Assembly (NCBI GenBank): GCA_002321305.1
Contig: DCMF01000101.1
Span: forward strand, 1-17,009
DNA length: 17,009 nt
Direction of reading: 5' to 3'
DNA from: Verrucomicrobia bacterium UBA1629
GTDB taxonomy: Bacteria; Verrucomicrobiota; Kiritimatiellia; RFP12; UBA1067
Part shown: in pieces, positions 6,344-13,241 of the stretch
How positions within the stretch are numbered: the stretch's first letter is position 1
Layout of the letters: each line of letters starts with the position of its first letter
Program-made: the position numbers and the translations under genes
The notes under the pieces: generated by a model
Seen by the model: only the letters and a program-made list of their open reading frames with translations
Told to the model about the DNA's origin: nothing
The model's database searches: none

Positions 6344-7204
6344 TCACTGTCGCCCCGGCCGCTCGCCCAGCGGCCCGTTTTGGGCGGATTGCGCAGGGCG
6401 CGCGAGAACGGGCCTCTGCGGCGTCCGCGCGTCCGGGCTGGTAGATTCCTCGTCCGGACGGCTCGGCGCGCTCTCGCGCAGTCCTGACGGCCTTTCCGTC
6501 GATTCCGCGAGGGTGGCCGCAACCTTCCGGGCCGGATCGGGCTTTGCGGAGGCGTTTTCGCGGAGGAACGCCTCCTGTGCCGCCCGGATGGCGGCGTTCG
6601 GGCGGCTCCGGCGCATCGACCGCCCCCTGAACGGGATCTGCACGAACATTTCCGAGAAGCGGTCGAGTATGCGCTCGTCCCCGTAGCGCGCGTTGATGGC
6701 GCGCGCGTTGAGGTTGCTCGTCGCGTGCGTCCGGCAGGGGCTCTCCAGCCGCTTGTCGAGGATGTACGGGAGAATGTCGAACTTCCCCCCGAAGTGGTTG
6801 AACACGGGCTCGGCCCCGATGTCGTCCAGCACGACCTCGTTGCAGGCGTTGTCGTCGAGCCAGTCACGCAGGGCCTCCACGCCCATCTCCAGCGTCCTGA
6901 CCATCGGGAAGATGACCACGGACGGCACGCGGCCCGTGCGCGCAATCCGGATGTTGAGGGGACGGAGGAGGCGGAAGAACATCGTCTTGCCCGTGCCCAC
7001 GTCGCCTGAAAGCCAGAGGCCATAGCCCTGTATGTACCGCTCCAGCGCGACGAGCGACGCTTCCGTCGGGCGGTATCCGGCCCGCGCCATCTCCAGCGCG
7101 CGCGCCCTGACGGCCTCCGGCCTCACGATGACGTCGGCGCACGGCGGCCTTTCGAGCGCGCCCGTCACCTCGGCCATGATCTCGTTGAGTGTGCTTGCAT
7201 CCAT
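6344..7204 (-). CDS. DnaC-type helicase loader ATPase, 286 aa
   Basis: This AAA+ ATPase has Walker A GDVGTGKT (residues 67-74), Walker B VVLDDIG (124-130), sensor-1 THATSNLN (159-166) and a downstream arginine-rich segment (ARYGDERILDRF) placed where the arginine finger lies in the IstB/DnaC/DnaI group. Such proteins load the replicative helicase onto DNA opened by an initiator, which fits the initiator-like gene just upstream. The start at 7202-7204 (MDASTLNEIM) follows AAGGGGAT. A TTG start 13 codons earlier is less likely. The last ~65 residues are Pro/Arg/Ser-rich and probably disordered. They include a copy of the palindromic operator in the coding DNA (6512-6524). Confidence 0.88.
   Translation of the reverse strand: MDASTLNEIMAEVTGALERPPCADVIVRPEAVRARALEMARAGYRPTEASLVALERYIQGYGLWLSGDVGTGKTMFFRLLRPLNIRIARTGRVPSVVIFPMVRTLEMGVEALRDWLDDNACNEVVLDDIGAEPVFNHFGGKFDILPYILDKRLESPCRTHATSNLNARAINARYGDERILDRFSEMFVQIPFRGRSMRRSRPNAAIRAAQEAFLRENASAKPDPARKVAATLAESTERPSGLRESAPSRPDEESTSPDARTPQRPVLARPAQSAQNGPLGERPGRQ
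6512..6524. promoter_or_regulatory. Copy of 13-bp palindrome GGTNGCSGCNACC
   Basis: GGTGGCCGCAACC lies inside the coding sequence for the disordered tail of the helicase loader. It matches the family consensus at all fixed positions. Its location within a gene means it may be non-functional, a roadblock site or a silencer. Confidence 0.6.
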
Positions 7205-7217
7205 CGTCTGATCCCCT

Positions 7218-8006
7218 TCAGTCCGCAAAGCGGCTGTAGTCAAAGTTCTCCGACACGCCCAGCTTCACGCCCGGCGGCTGCGTTCCGCGCGCGCGTCCCG
7301 CGTCCCGTCCGGCGTTCCTCTGCCTCTGCCGCCAGAACGCGCCGAGCTGCGACTTGAACGTGCGGCGGTTGAGCGTCACGAGCGCGCCGCCCCGGTTGAC
7401 CCGCTGCCAGCCGACGGCCTCCCACTCGCCGAGGAACTCCGGCAGGTACGATTCGGGGACGCCCAGCTGGCGGGCGTAAAGCCGCATCTCGTCGTCTGTC
7501 GGCAGGATCGGCTGGCCGTCCGCTGCGCTTTCGCTTTCGCGTCCTTCGTGCGCGCGCGGGCGCGCGGGATCGCGCGCGATATCTCGCGCAGTATTACCCC
7601 CAGTAAGTATATTATTATTACCAGTACAGGTACAGGCTAGTACCGTAGGGGGTTGTAGGGGGGAGTTTTTGCTTTCGCTTTGCTTTTGTTTTGCTGTTGA
7701 TTTGCTTTCGTTTCGCTTTCGTTTGCTCGCGTTCCTGTTGCCGATGCCGCGTGTGGTTCCGCGTCCGGCCAGACCACCGCGCCGCCCGGCCTCTGACCGT
7801 GCCGCCATCGTCGCGATCGAGCGGTCGATTTCGGGTTTGATGAGCGTGAACACGCCGAAGGTCTGGCTCTCGACCGACGGCTCTGTCCCGTTGAACGCAT
7901 AGCCGAGGATCATGTCGATGTACTCGGCCTTCTGCGCCTCGGTGCCGAGCCGCCAGTAGTAGTCGGCGTATGACCTGAAGAACGGGATGTATCTCCTGTC
8001 GTTCAT
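7218..8006 (-). CDS. Phage replication initiator-like protein (DUF6291-like N-terminus), 262 aa
   Basis: The protein starts MNDRRYIPFFRSYADYYWRL at 8004-8006, with GAGGG upstream, 2 bases after the nuclease stop. Residues 1-75 follow the pattern of DUF6291 proteins (RY.PF, L.EAQ.AEYIDMILGYAFNGTEP, F..IKPEIDRSI). This domain heads many phage replication organisers. A low-complexity Lys/Ser/Gln/Asn linker (~residues 95-150) leads to a C-terminal domain (DDEMRLYARQLGVPESYLPEF and FKSQLGAFWRQRQ) resembling the helicase- or DNA-binding ends of DnaD/DnaT-like initiators. It directly precedes the helicase loader gene. The linker DNA is repeat-rich and may hold the origin, as in lambda O. Family assignment is by pattern, not by search. 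Confidence 0.75.
   Translation of the reverse strand: MNDRRYIPFFRSYADYYWRLGTEAQKAEYIDMILGYAFNGTEPSVESQTFGVFTLIKPEIDRSIATMAARSEAGRRGGLAGRGTTRGIGNRNASKRKRNESKSTAKQKQSESKNSPLQPPTVLACTCTGNNNILTGGNTARDIARDPARPRAHEGRESESAADGQPILPTDDEMRLYARQLGVPESYLPEFLGEWEAVGWQRVNRGGALVTLNRRTFKSQLGAFWRQRQRNAGRDAGRARGTQPPGVKLGVSENFDYSRFAD
7527..7721. repeat. Repeat- and AT-rich core of the initiator gene, candidate replication origin
   Basis: GCTTTCG occurs at 7527, 7533, 7671, 7704 and 7715, with near copies (GCTTTGC, GCTTTTG) between. Between the two groups is an AT-rich patch (about 7591-7632, including TATATTATTATTA) next to G-runs at 7647-7664, in an otherwise GC-rich window. This is the layout of initiator genes that carry their own origin in the interdomain linker. 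The repeats also follow from a Lys/Ser/Glu-rich linker, so the origin role is inference. Confidence 0.45.
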
Positions 8007-8008
8007 CG

Positions 8009-9076
8009 TCACTCGGCCCTCTCCAGCCATTTCTGCGCCTTTCCGGGCGCGTAGTACGGCTTGACGATGCGCTTGGCCTCGGCGACCTTCATGCCGGGGT
8101 TCGCGCCCACGAGCGCGTCGCAGATCCGCGTCTTGGAGACCGTGGCCAGCGACATGAGCGCGTTCGCGTCGATGCCGCGCTTCCCGACCTCGTTCGCGAG
8201 GCCGACGATGTTGGCGAGGGCTTCGCTTCCCGGCTTGAGCCTGTACCGCCAGCTCACGCCGCCGCCGCTGACGGAGGCATCCTCCACGGGGACGCCGCCC
8301 TCGATCTGCTCGTCCAGCCGCCGCCTGACCTCCTTCTCGACGCGCTCGCAGATCGACTTCACCTGCTTGGCGACGACGAGCTGCTGCGCGAGCGGCAGGG
8401 ACGGGAACTTCGCGCCGTCCTGCACGAGTGCGAGCGAGCGGTCGGTCGCCGGGCACGCGCTGAGGCGCGGGCAGTACTGGCAGAAGTGGTTCGGGCACGC
8501 CTTGGCGAGGTCGTCGCCGCTCTCCAGCCGCGCCGCGACGATCCTGTGCGCGCGCTTCCACGCCTCGTCGGCCGTCACCGTCATGCGCTCGACCTCTCGG
8601 CTTCCGCCGTGCAGGATGACGGCCTCGATCAGCGGCGGCGCAAACGGGTCGCGCGACGCGATCGCAAGGCCGTAGCCGAGGGGCTGGGCCATGAGGTCGC
8701 ACGCGTTCGTGCTATACGTCTTGTAGTCGCAGACGACGATCCTGTCCGGCAGGACGGCGTACACGTCGCACGTGCCGCAGATGCCGTCCAGCTCGCCGTG
8801 CCCGCAGATGCTGACGCGCGCCTCGCCGCACGGGGCGTGCGAGCCGAGGATCGCGCTGGCCTCGCCGAACGCCCACTCGGCGCGGGCGCGCTCGTCCGCC
8901 GTGACGCCCGTGGGGGCGACGGCCTCCGCTCCGGCGCAGCTGTCCACGAGGTACTTGAGCCAGGAGTGGGACCGCGTCCCGCTCCTGGCCTCCTCGCTCT
9001 CAACGCCGCCGGGCTGCTTGCACGGGCAGACCTCCCACGCGGGCCAGTTTGACATCGAAAGGGGATGGTGCGCCAT
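8009..9076 (-). CDS. Cas4-like PD-(D/E)XK Fe-S exonuclease (DUF2800), 355 aa
   Basis: The nuclease core is visible: GTRSHSWL with H37, GTCDVYAV with D104, VVCDYKTY with D117 and K119, then AQPLGYGLA with Q131 and Y135. Cysteines at 17/19 near the N-terminus and a cluster at C194, C199, C202 and C208 are arranged as in the [4Fe-4S] nucleases of the Cas4/AddB/DUF2800 type. The expected job is resecting DNA ends to make single strands for the RecT protein encoded just upstream. The ATG lies one base after the recT stop, with AGGAG inside the recT end. The C-terminal ~120 residues (NALMSLATVSKTRI and similar) are a DUF2800-type extension. Confidence 0.85.
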   Translation of the reverse strand: MAHHPLSMSNWPAWEVCPCKQPGGVESEEARSGTRSHSWLKYLVDSCAGAEAVAPTGVTADERARAEWAFGEASAILGSHAPCGEARVSICGHGELDGICGTCDVYAVLPDRIVVCDYKTYSTNACDLMAQPLGYGLAIASRDPFAPPLIEAVILHGGSREVERMTVTADEAWKRAHRIVAARLESGDDLAKACPNHFCQYCPRLSACPATDRSLALVQDGAKFPSLPLAQQLVVAKQVKSICERVEKEVRRRLDEQIEGGVPVEDASVSGGGVSWRYRLKPGSEALANIVGLANEVGKRGIDANALMSLATVSKTRICDALVGANPGMKVAEAKRIVKPYYAPGKAQKWLERAE

Positions 9077-9077
9077 G

Positions 9078-9869
9078 TCAGAACGGCTCCTTTCCGCTCT
9101 CTGCCGCGACGGTGGCCTCGGTCGGCTTCGCGGGGGCGGGCTGCGCCGTCTCCTGGGCCGCTGGCTCGGACGCCTCTCGCGTGTCCGTAGGCGCGGCTTC
9201 GGACGGCTTCGCCGAGGCGTCGATGAGCTGCGCCGCCGTGACGGGCTTCTTCGACGCCTCGTAGGGCGCGGGCGAGACGCTTCCGCCGTCGACTTCGACG
9301 GGCGTGTCCGCGACCTCCTCCGCCACGCGCATCCCCTTGAGGACGTCCGGAAAGCCGTCGCGCAGGGCGAAGGTGCGGGCGCGGTTGAGCATCATGCGCA
9401 CGGGGTACTGCGTCCACGGGCCTTGCTTGCCCCAGAGGCCCGCGACCTCGGCCTGGTGCTTCGAGAACATCCCGACGAACGGCTCCCTGACGCCCTTGCG
9501 CTTGGCCGTGACCTTCACGCCCGTGCATTCCTTCACGCTCGGAAGGTACTCCGTCCTGATGTCCTCCAGCAGCCCGGAGGCCATCACGAGGCCCACGAGC
9601 GCGTCGCCCCAGATGCAGGGCATCCCGTTGATGACCGCGATGTTCTGGATCGCCGCGAGGACGTCCATCCCCATTGGAAGCCCGAACGCGATGCAGATCG
9701 CGCACTGCTCCTTGGTCTTTCCCTTCGGGGCCATTCCCGCCGCGACGAGCTGGCCCGTAAAGTCCAGCACGGCGGCATACGTCTTGAACTGGAGCTTGCC
9801 CTGCGGGTCGAACACGATGTCCGTTCCCGTTCGGGTGGCCACAGCCGTTGTCGTTTGCGTTTCGTTCAT
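9078..9869 (-). CDS. recT: RecT-family single-strand annealing protein, 263 aa
   Basis: The conserved block at about residues 50-100 reads KTKEQCAICIAFGLPMGMD, then AIQNIAVINGMPCIWGDALV. This matches the RecT branch in which NIAVINGRPALWGDA is the recognisable core. RecT proteins coat single-stranded DNA and anneal homologous strands during phage recombination. The last ~75 residues are Ala/Pro/Thr/Glu-rich and likely disordered. The nuclease gene follows directly and DUF1351 lies downstream, a typical annealing module. The ATG is preceded by an A-rich leader (AACAGACAGACAAC) rather than a strong Shine-Dalgarno sequence. Confidence 0.87.
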   Translation of the reverse strand: MNETQTTTAVATRTGTDIVFDPQGKLQFKTYAAVLDFTGQLVAAGMAPKGKTKEQCAICIAFGLPMGMDVLAAIQNIAVINGMPCIWGDALVGLVMASGLLEDIRTEYLPSVKECTGVKVTAKRKGVREPFVGMFSKHQAEVAGLWGKQGPWTQYPVRMMLNRARTFALRDGFPDVLKGMRVAEEVADTPVEVDGGSVSPAPYEASKKPVTAAQLIDASAKPSEAAPTDTREASEPAAQETAQPAPAKPTEATVAAESGKEPF

Positions 9870-9904
9870 GTTGTCTGTCTGTTTTCGTTGTTTCCTGTCA
9901 TGCG

Positions 9905-9920
9905 TGGCCCACGCGGGCCA
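9905..9920. other. Short hairpin upstream of recT
   Basis: TGGCCC (9905-9910) and GGGCCA (9915-9920) form a 6-bp GC-rich stem with a 4-base loop in the 64-bp gap between the small membrane protein gene and recT. No T run follows in the minus direction, so it is more likely an RNA-processing or attenuation element than a terminator. Confidence 0.35.
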
Positions 9921-9933
9921 GTCGCAGAATCCG

Positions 9934-10047
9934 TCACGCCCAGTGGTAGTCGCTGCACGCGCAGCACAGGGCGCAGAACGCGGCGAGGAGGGCGAAGAAC
10001 AGGATGCCGCCCGTGATTTCGCACGCGATTTCGAGCCGCCTGCTCAT
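9934..10047 (-). CDS. Small single-pass membrane protein, 37 aa
   Basis: The ATG at 10045-10047 overlaps the stop of the winged-helix gene as ATGA and is preceded by GGCGAGG. The peptide begins MSRRLEIACEITGGILFF and has one long hydrophobic segment (GILFFALLAAFCALCCAC, about residues 14-31), with a short polar tail. It contains four Cys within and next to the helix. Tiny membrane proteins are common in phage early operons, but no family is recognised. Confidence 0.6.
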   Translation of the reverse strand: MSRRLEIACEITGGILFFALLAAFCALCCACSDYHWA

Positions 10048-10313
10048 GCGCACCTCGCCTTCAGGTTCCGCTGGTACCTCTCGACCCATTCCGGCGCAGG
10101 GCGCGCCTTCACCCAGTCCTCCACGTCGGAGAACAGGTAGACGCACTTTCCCTGCTTGCCGTCGCGGAGCTTGTGCGCGGCGACCTTCATCTCGCACGCG
10201 AGGCGGCGGAGCGTGTTCTCCGGCACGCCGAGCAGCCGCTCGACCGTCGCCGCGTCCGCGAAGAACGGGCGCGGGGCGTCGTCCGGTCTCGATGCCTGTT
10301 CAGCGGACGCCAC
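10044..10313 (-). CDS. Winged-helix/excisionase-like DNA-binding protein, 89 aa
   Basis: The product reads FFADAATVERLLGVPENTLR, a helix-turn-helix like those of MerR/excisionase proteins (HTH_17). It continues with a basic wing (KLRDGKQGKCVYLF) and the SDVEDWVKAR helix that normally ends this fold. Start: the long frame has no supported ATG, but GTG at 10311-10313 follows AGGGGG by six bases and overlaps the preceding stop, giving 89 aa. It could be an excisionase, a terminase-small-subunit-like adaptor or a regulator of this operon. The position next to a second putative DNA-binding protein favours regulation or excision. Confidence 0.75.
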   Translation of the reverse strand: MASAEQASRPDDAPRPFFADAATVERLLGVPENTLRRLACEMKVAAHKLRDGKQGKCVYLFSDVEDWVKARPAPEWVERYQRNLKARCA

Positions 10314-10497
10314 GGATGACCCCCTGCTTCTCCTGCTGCTGGAGCTGCGTCGTGCGGATCGAGACCGCCGTCTCCAGCTCCTTCGCCTTGCTCCGGCCCG
10401 CAAGCCTGCAGAGCCGAGAGAACTCGTGGTGGAGCCTGTTCGGCAGAAGCCCGCCGACGAACGTCTTGCCCCGGCTGTACTGTTCGCTATATCCCAT
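10300..10497 (-). CDS. Ribbon-helix-helix-like protein, 65 aa
   Basis: The segment TFVGGLLPNRLHHEFSRLCR followed by LAGRSKAKELETAVSIRT has the strand-helix-turn-helix layout of Arc/CopG-type proteins, in which a beta strand from each monomer enters the DNA groove. The tail is glutamine-rich (TTQLQQQEKQG). GAAGGGAAAAG precedes the ATG (10495-10497). An inverted repeat, CCCTTC and GAAGGG (10509-10521), overlaps that ribosome site and could mask it in RNA. Two copies of the palindromic operator lie within 90 bp upstream (10520-10532 and 10574-10586), so autoregulation through the palindrome is a natural hypothesis. The family call is by pattern only. Confidence 0.6.
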   Translation of the reverse strand: MGYSEQYSRGKTFVGGLLPNRLHHEFSRLCRLAGRSKAKELETAVSIRTTQLQQQEKQGVIRGVR

Positions 10498-10519
10498 CTC
10501 TGTCTTTTCCCTTCGGAAG

Positions 10520-10532
10520 GGTTGCCGCTACC
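10520..10532. promoter_or_regulatory. Copy of palindrome GGTNGCSGCNACC before the RHH-like gene
   Basis: GGTTGCCGCTACC lies about 23 bp before the ATG of the ribbon-helix-helix-like gene, with flanks GAAG and TTC that extend the symmetry. No -35 or -10 box of the kind seen at 11080-11108 surrounds this copy. Confidence 0.65.
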
Positions 10533-10573
10533 TTCGCTGCCGCACGTTGCCGTCTCCGGCTGCGCGGTCGAAG

Positions 10574-10586
10574 GGTGGCCGCAACC
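10574..10586. promoter_or_regulatory. Copy of palindrome GGTNGCSGCNACC in the gap after the 73-aa gene
   Basis: GGTGGCCGCAACC is 54 bp from the copy at 10520 (about five helical turns centre to centre) and 65 bp from the copy at 10639. All three are close enough for looping or cooperative binding. Confidence 0.65.
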
Positions 10587-10594
10587 TTTTGGCG

Positions 10595-10816
10595 TTATGA
10601 AATCCTGAACTCCACTCCTGTGGCCTTGGCTCGCTTCGGGTAGCGGCAACCTTCGCCGCAAAAGGCGTTGTGCGCGGCCAGCGCCAGCGCCTTGACGTCA
10701 TCCATCGTCGGATGCGCGATCCCCGTCATTGTCCGCGTGAAGGCCCTGAGGCGGGCCAGTTCCGTGCCATCAATCCCGATGGCCAGCTTTCCGTCACTTG
10801 TGACGTGCGATTTCAT
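10595..10816 (-). CDS. Small hypothetical protein, 73 aa
   Basis: The ATG at 10814-10816 (MKSHVTSDGKLAIGI) follows AGGAAAG and overlaps the previous gene by 23 bp. The protein has a helical middle (LARLRAFTRTM, DDVKALALAAHNAF) and a C-terminal CGEGCRYPKR with two Cys. That CRYP segment is encoded by a copy of the palindrome (10639-10651), so coding and operator functions may overlap. No family recognised. Confidence 0.6.
   Translation of the reverse strand: MKSHVTSDGKLAIGIDGTELARLRAFTRTMTGIAHPTMDDVKALALAAHNAFCGEGCRYPKRAKATGVEFRIS
10639..10651. promoter_or_regulatory. Copy of palindrome GGTNGCSGCNACC inside the 73-aa gene
   Basis: GGTAGCGGCAACC lies within the 3' part of the 73-aa coding sequence. 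It matches all fixed positions of the consensus and is the third site of a cluster spanning 10520-10651. Confidence 0.6.
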
Positions 10817-11030
10817 TTTTCTTCCTTTCCTGTATGGCCCACTCGACGTCTTCCGCGTCCGGCTCAATGTTTGCGAGCTCGCGTTCGAGGGCGAGAAGGG
10901 CAACATCCTGTTCGGTCGCAAGCGGGTTCTCGCGCTTCAGGTCGCGCACGCGCTTGCGGAGCTTGGCGCGGAGCCGCAGCTGCATCCGCAGCGTAATCCG
11001 CGTCTTGTCGAGAGAGGGCATCATGCTCAT
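10794..11030 (-). CDS. Small coiled-coil hypothetical protein, 78 aa
   Basis: This is the first gene after the strong promoter at 11080-11108, so it heads the core replication operon. The ATG at 11028-11030 (MSMMPSLDKTRITL) has only a weak ribosome site, and an ATG two codons later is possible. The protein is basic and helical in its first half (RLRAKLRKRVRDLKREN) and acidic in the second (ELANIEPDAEDVEW), likely a short coiled coil. Function unknown. Confidence 0.65.
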   Translation of the reverse strand: MSMMPSLDKTRITLRMQLRLRAKLRKRVRDLKRENPLATEQDVALLALERELANIEPDAEDVEWAIQERKKNEIARHK

Positions 11031-11079
11031 GGTCGTCTGTCGTAATTCGGTTTGTCTGTCTTCCCAGAAAACAGGGAGT

Positions 11080-11108
11080 ATTATACTACGGTTGCCGCTA
11101 CCCGTCAA
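11080..11108 (-). promoter_or_regulatory. Strong sigma70-type promoter with operator in spacer (core operon)
   Basis: Read on the minus strand: TTGACG (-35, 11103-11108), a 17-bp spacer, and TATAAT (-10, 11080-11085). The palindrome GGTTGCCGCTACC (11090-11102) fills the spacer and abuts the -35 box, so a bound repressor would block RNA polymerase. Transcription should start near 11073 and read the operon that includes recT and the helicase loader. Confidence 0.85.
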
Positions 11109-11147
11109 TGGGGTATTTTAGATTTCTTTTTGTCGATCCGGCCCGCG

Positions 11148-12122
11148 TCATGCGGCGATTTCCTCGATCGTCGCGAAGACGCGCGTCACCTTGTTGGCCC
11201 GCTCGCCGAGCGACCCCTTGTAGGCCACCTCCGCCATGTCCATCCGCGTGCCCAGCCGCTCCGGGTTGAACACGGGGTAGGTGAAGGCGTTGAAGAGCTT
11301 CCACGCCGTGTCGGCCTTCATGGTCTGCGCGGTCGCGCCCTGCTCGAACTGGAACGCCACGTCCCGTCGCATCTGCTCGACGCGCCCGTGCGCGGGCGTC
11401 CCCTCCTCGAACCGCTGGGGGTAGATGCGGTCAAGCGCGCGGCGCAGATGGGAGGCCGTGACGGGGACCTCGGCCAGCCGCTCGCACCGCTGCCGCAGGG
11501 CCTCGGACATCTTCGCCTGCTCGGCGATGGCATGGACGGCGGCCTGCACGAGGAGTCCCGCGCCGCCCGTGTGGCGGACGGAGTAGCCGTCCTTGCGCGC
11601 CTCCTTGCGCGCGGCGGCGATGCAGTTCTGGCAGAAGATGCGCACGTTGGTGAACCCGATCACGAGCGACCCGCGTCCGCAGGGGTTGCTGAACAGGAGC
11701 CGCGCCCTGTGCGGGCTGTCGTCGCCCCGGATCGAGAATGCGTCGCCCACCGTCGCCGTCACGAGCCCTGTCCCGGCCCCGTGGATCGTGCCGACGGTCT
11801 CCAGCCTCATGCCGGGGACGTGCGGCATGATGTCGTTGACGATGTAGTCGAACACGTCGAGGTGCTGCACGGGCTGGAACTTCTCGCCGACCGCCGGGCA
11901 CGGGATGAAGGCGTCGTCGGTGTCGCGCCGCAAATGGAAGTGCCCCGGAAGGGCGTTCCCGTTGGCATCATACGAAGGATGCTTCTCGATTTTGAAGTCG
12001 AGTGCGGCGCGCGCCTCCGCAATGTCGATGTGGTCTCGCGCGACGCCGTCCGTGTTGAACACGCCGGACAGGCGTCCCCTGATGGTGCTGAAGCACGTGT
12101 CGTTTGCTGTCATCGCTTTCAT
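11148..12122 (-). CDS. DUF932 (phage/plasmid-like) protein, 324 aa
   Basis: The protein matches the DUF932/TIGR03299 family. It has an N-terminal region with HFHLRRDTDDAF, a central GLVTATVGDAFSIRGDD segment, the hallmark FTNVRIFCQNCIAAARKEA, and a C-terminal TAWKLFNAFTYPV close to the family's W.l.na.T.y motif. Length is typical. These proteins are widespread in phages and plasmids, often in early or anti-defence regions, but the activity is unknown. The start at 12120-12122 follows AGGAGAC. A second ATG three codons in is possible. The strong promoter at 11080-11108 begins just past its stop, so it ends its own transcription unit. Confidence 0.87.
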   Translation of the reverse strand: MKAMTANDTCFSTIRGRLSGVFNTDGVARDHIDIAEARAALDFKIEKHPSYDANGNALPGHFHLRRDTDDAFIPCPAVGEKFQPVQHLDVFDYIVNDIMPHVPGMRLETVGTIHGAGTGLVTATVGDAFSIRGDDSPHRARLLFSNPCGRGSLVIGFTNVRIFCQNCIAAARKEARKDGYSVRHTGGAGLLVQAAVHAIAEQAKMSEALRQRCERLAEVPVTASHLRRALDRIYPQRFEEGTPAHGRVEQMRRDVAFQFEQGATAQTMKADTAWKLFNAFTYPVFNPERLGTRMDMAEVAYKGSLGERANKVTRVFATIEEIAA

Positions 12123-12150
12123 TTCCTGTTGTCTCCTCTTGGTTGTTGTG

Positions 12151-12684
12151 TCAGTTGTACTTTTTCAGGATCGCGTCGTATGCGGCCATGTCTGCGGCGT
12201 TCTTCGCGCTGGGGCGAATGTCCCATCCCCTGTCGTAGGCGCACACCTCGCGGCGCGGCTTCCGATTCCGAGGATAGTTCCGGGTGATGAACAGCTTGCT
12301 CACCCTCCCGCCGTCAATCCCGAAGCCGCTTCCGACCTCAAAGTGCTCCGTCTCGTAGCGGTATTCGCGGCCTCCGACATACACGAACCCGGTTGCCCAG
12401 CCGCCGAACCCTTCGTCACGGGAGGGCAGGACGCTCACACGCAGTTTGCAGGATTCCATGTAGTAGTCGCGGTCGTAGCATCCGCCCTGCATCTCGTTCA
12501 CGGATCGGTTCAGCGCGCTGACGAGCGACTTGAAGGTCTTGGGCTTCAGCGGAATCTTGCGGTTGTAGTCGTGTCCGCACGTCAGCGTGTAGCTGAAGTA
12601 GCCGGTCAGATACGCCAGCGTCCCGGTCACGACGCTCTCGCGCCCACGGTGGTACGTCTTGATGCTGTATTCCTTCTTGCTCAT
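12151..12684 (-). CDS. Conserved-looking phage hypothetical protein, 177 aa
   Basis: The ATG at 12682-12684 follows GGAAAGAGG. The N-terminal half reads TGTLAYLTGYFSYTLTCGHD, then KIPLKPKTFKSLVSALNRSV. I have the impression of similar unannotated phage proteins with a YF.YTL..G..W...I...PKT.KSLV.AL pattern, but cannot cite a family. The C-terminal half is rich in Gly, Tyr and Arg, and ends in a helix (ADMAAYDAILKKYN). Several cysteines are scattered. No catalytic motif is evident. It lies between the 126-aa gene and the DUF932 gene in the second leftward unit. Confidence 0.75.
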   Translation of the reverse strand: MSKKEYSIKTYHRGRESVVTGTLAYLTGYFSYTLTCGHDYNRKIPLKPKTFKSLVSALNRSVNEMQGGCYDRDYYMESCKLRVSVLPSRDEGFGGWATGFVYVGGREYRYETEHFEVGSGFGIDGGRVSKLFITRNYPRNRKPRREVCAYDRGWDIRPSAKNAADMAAYDAILKKYN

Positions 12685-12730
12685 GGTCTGTTTCCTCTTT
12701 CCTTGGATTATCTGATGATGTCGGAGCGCA

Positions 12731-12743
12731 GGTTGCCGCCACC
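12731..12743. promoter_or_regulatory. Copy of palindrome GGTNGCSGCNACC upstream of the 177-aa gene
   Basis: GGTTGCCGCCACC lies in the 70-bp gap between the 126-aa and 177-aa genes. No good -35/-10 pair surrounds it, unlike the copies at 11090 and 16257. It may regulate the 177-aa gene by other means or mark a weak internal promoter. Confidence 0.6.
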
Positions 12744-12754
12744 CGGTGGCGAAA

Positions 12755-13135
12755 TTACTTGCTCTTGTCGGCCTTCTTGTCGGACGCCTCGACGGCGGAG
12801 GTCTCGTCCGTGAAGGTCACGCAATCAAAAGCGGCGACGATCTCACCCGTGAAACGCCCGATGTCAGCGGGAATCCGCATGACCTTGACGCCAACGTTCG
12901 GCCCGCCGTTGCTCTTCACGTCGAACCCTTCGACATCGACCATCTCCTCCGCCTCGCGGTCAAGCGTCACGGGCGACCCAAAGCCGAGCCGCATATCCGC
13001 CTTGTTCAGGAGGAGGGACGCGGCCAACTTCAAGGCCTCCATCGAGGTCAGTTCGACGCGTCCGTCCTTCGTCAGCCGGCCGTTGACGATTGCGACGATC
13101 TTCGATCCGTTGTTGTTCCTGTAGGTCAGTTTCAT
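12755..13135 (-). CDS. Hypothetical protein, 126 aa
   Basis: This is the first gene after the promoter at 13213-13241. The ATG at 13133-13135 (MKLTYRNNNGSKIVAIV) follows AAGGAG. The protein looks like an alpha/beta fold with an N-terminal strand pair, a helix (TSMEALKLAASLLL) and a DVEGFDVKSNGGPNVGVKV segment. The C-terminus is Lys/Asp/Ser-rich (EASDKKADKSK). No family is recognised. It is the lead gene of a unit ending in DUF932. Confidence 0.7.
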   Translation of the reverse strand: MKLTYRNNNGSKIVAIVNGRLTKDGRVELTSMEALKLAASLLLNKADMRLGFGSPVTLDREAEEMVDVEGFDVKSNGGPNVGVKVMRIPADIGRFTGEIVAAFDCVTFTDETSAVEASDKKADKSK

Positions 13136-13212
13136 CTGTTTTTCTCCTTGGTTGTTTCCCTGTTCTCCGGCCTCGGACGCCTTTTGTCCTCGTGCCCTCA
13201 AACAATGCGAAT

Positions 13213-13241
13213 ATTATCGTGTATTTGCATAAAAAAGTCAA
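13213..13241 (-). promoter_or_regulatory. Sigma70-type promoter for the DUF932 unit
   Basis: On the minus strand: TTGACT (13236-13241), a 17-bp AT-rich spacer, and GATAAT (13213-13218). It has no copy of the palindrome, so it should be controlled differently from the other two leftward promoters. The 5' leader is about 70 bases. Confidence 0.75.

Noticed and set aside
8009..8702. N-terminal extension of the initiator frame up to 8702
   Set aside because: The extension overlaps the nuclease in another frame and is Arg-rich. The ATG at 8006 with a nearby ribosome site and the recognisable N-terminal domain decide the start.
8772..10016. 414-codon plus-strand ORF
   Set aside because: It is antisense to the well-supported recT and nuclease genes, with low-complexity Arg-rich sequence.
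11052..12287. 411-codon plus-strand ORF
   Set aside because: It is antisense to the DUF932 gene and reads across the strong leftward promoter. No family resemblance.
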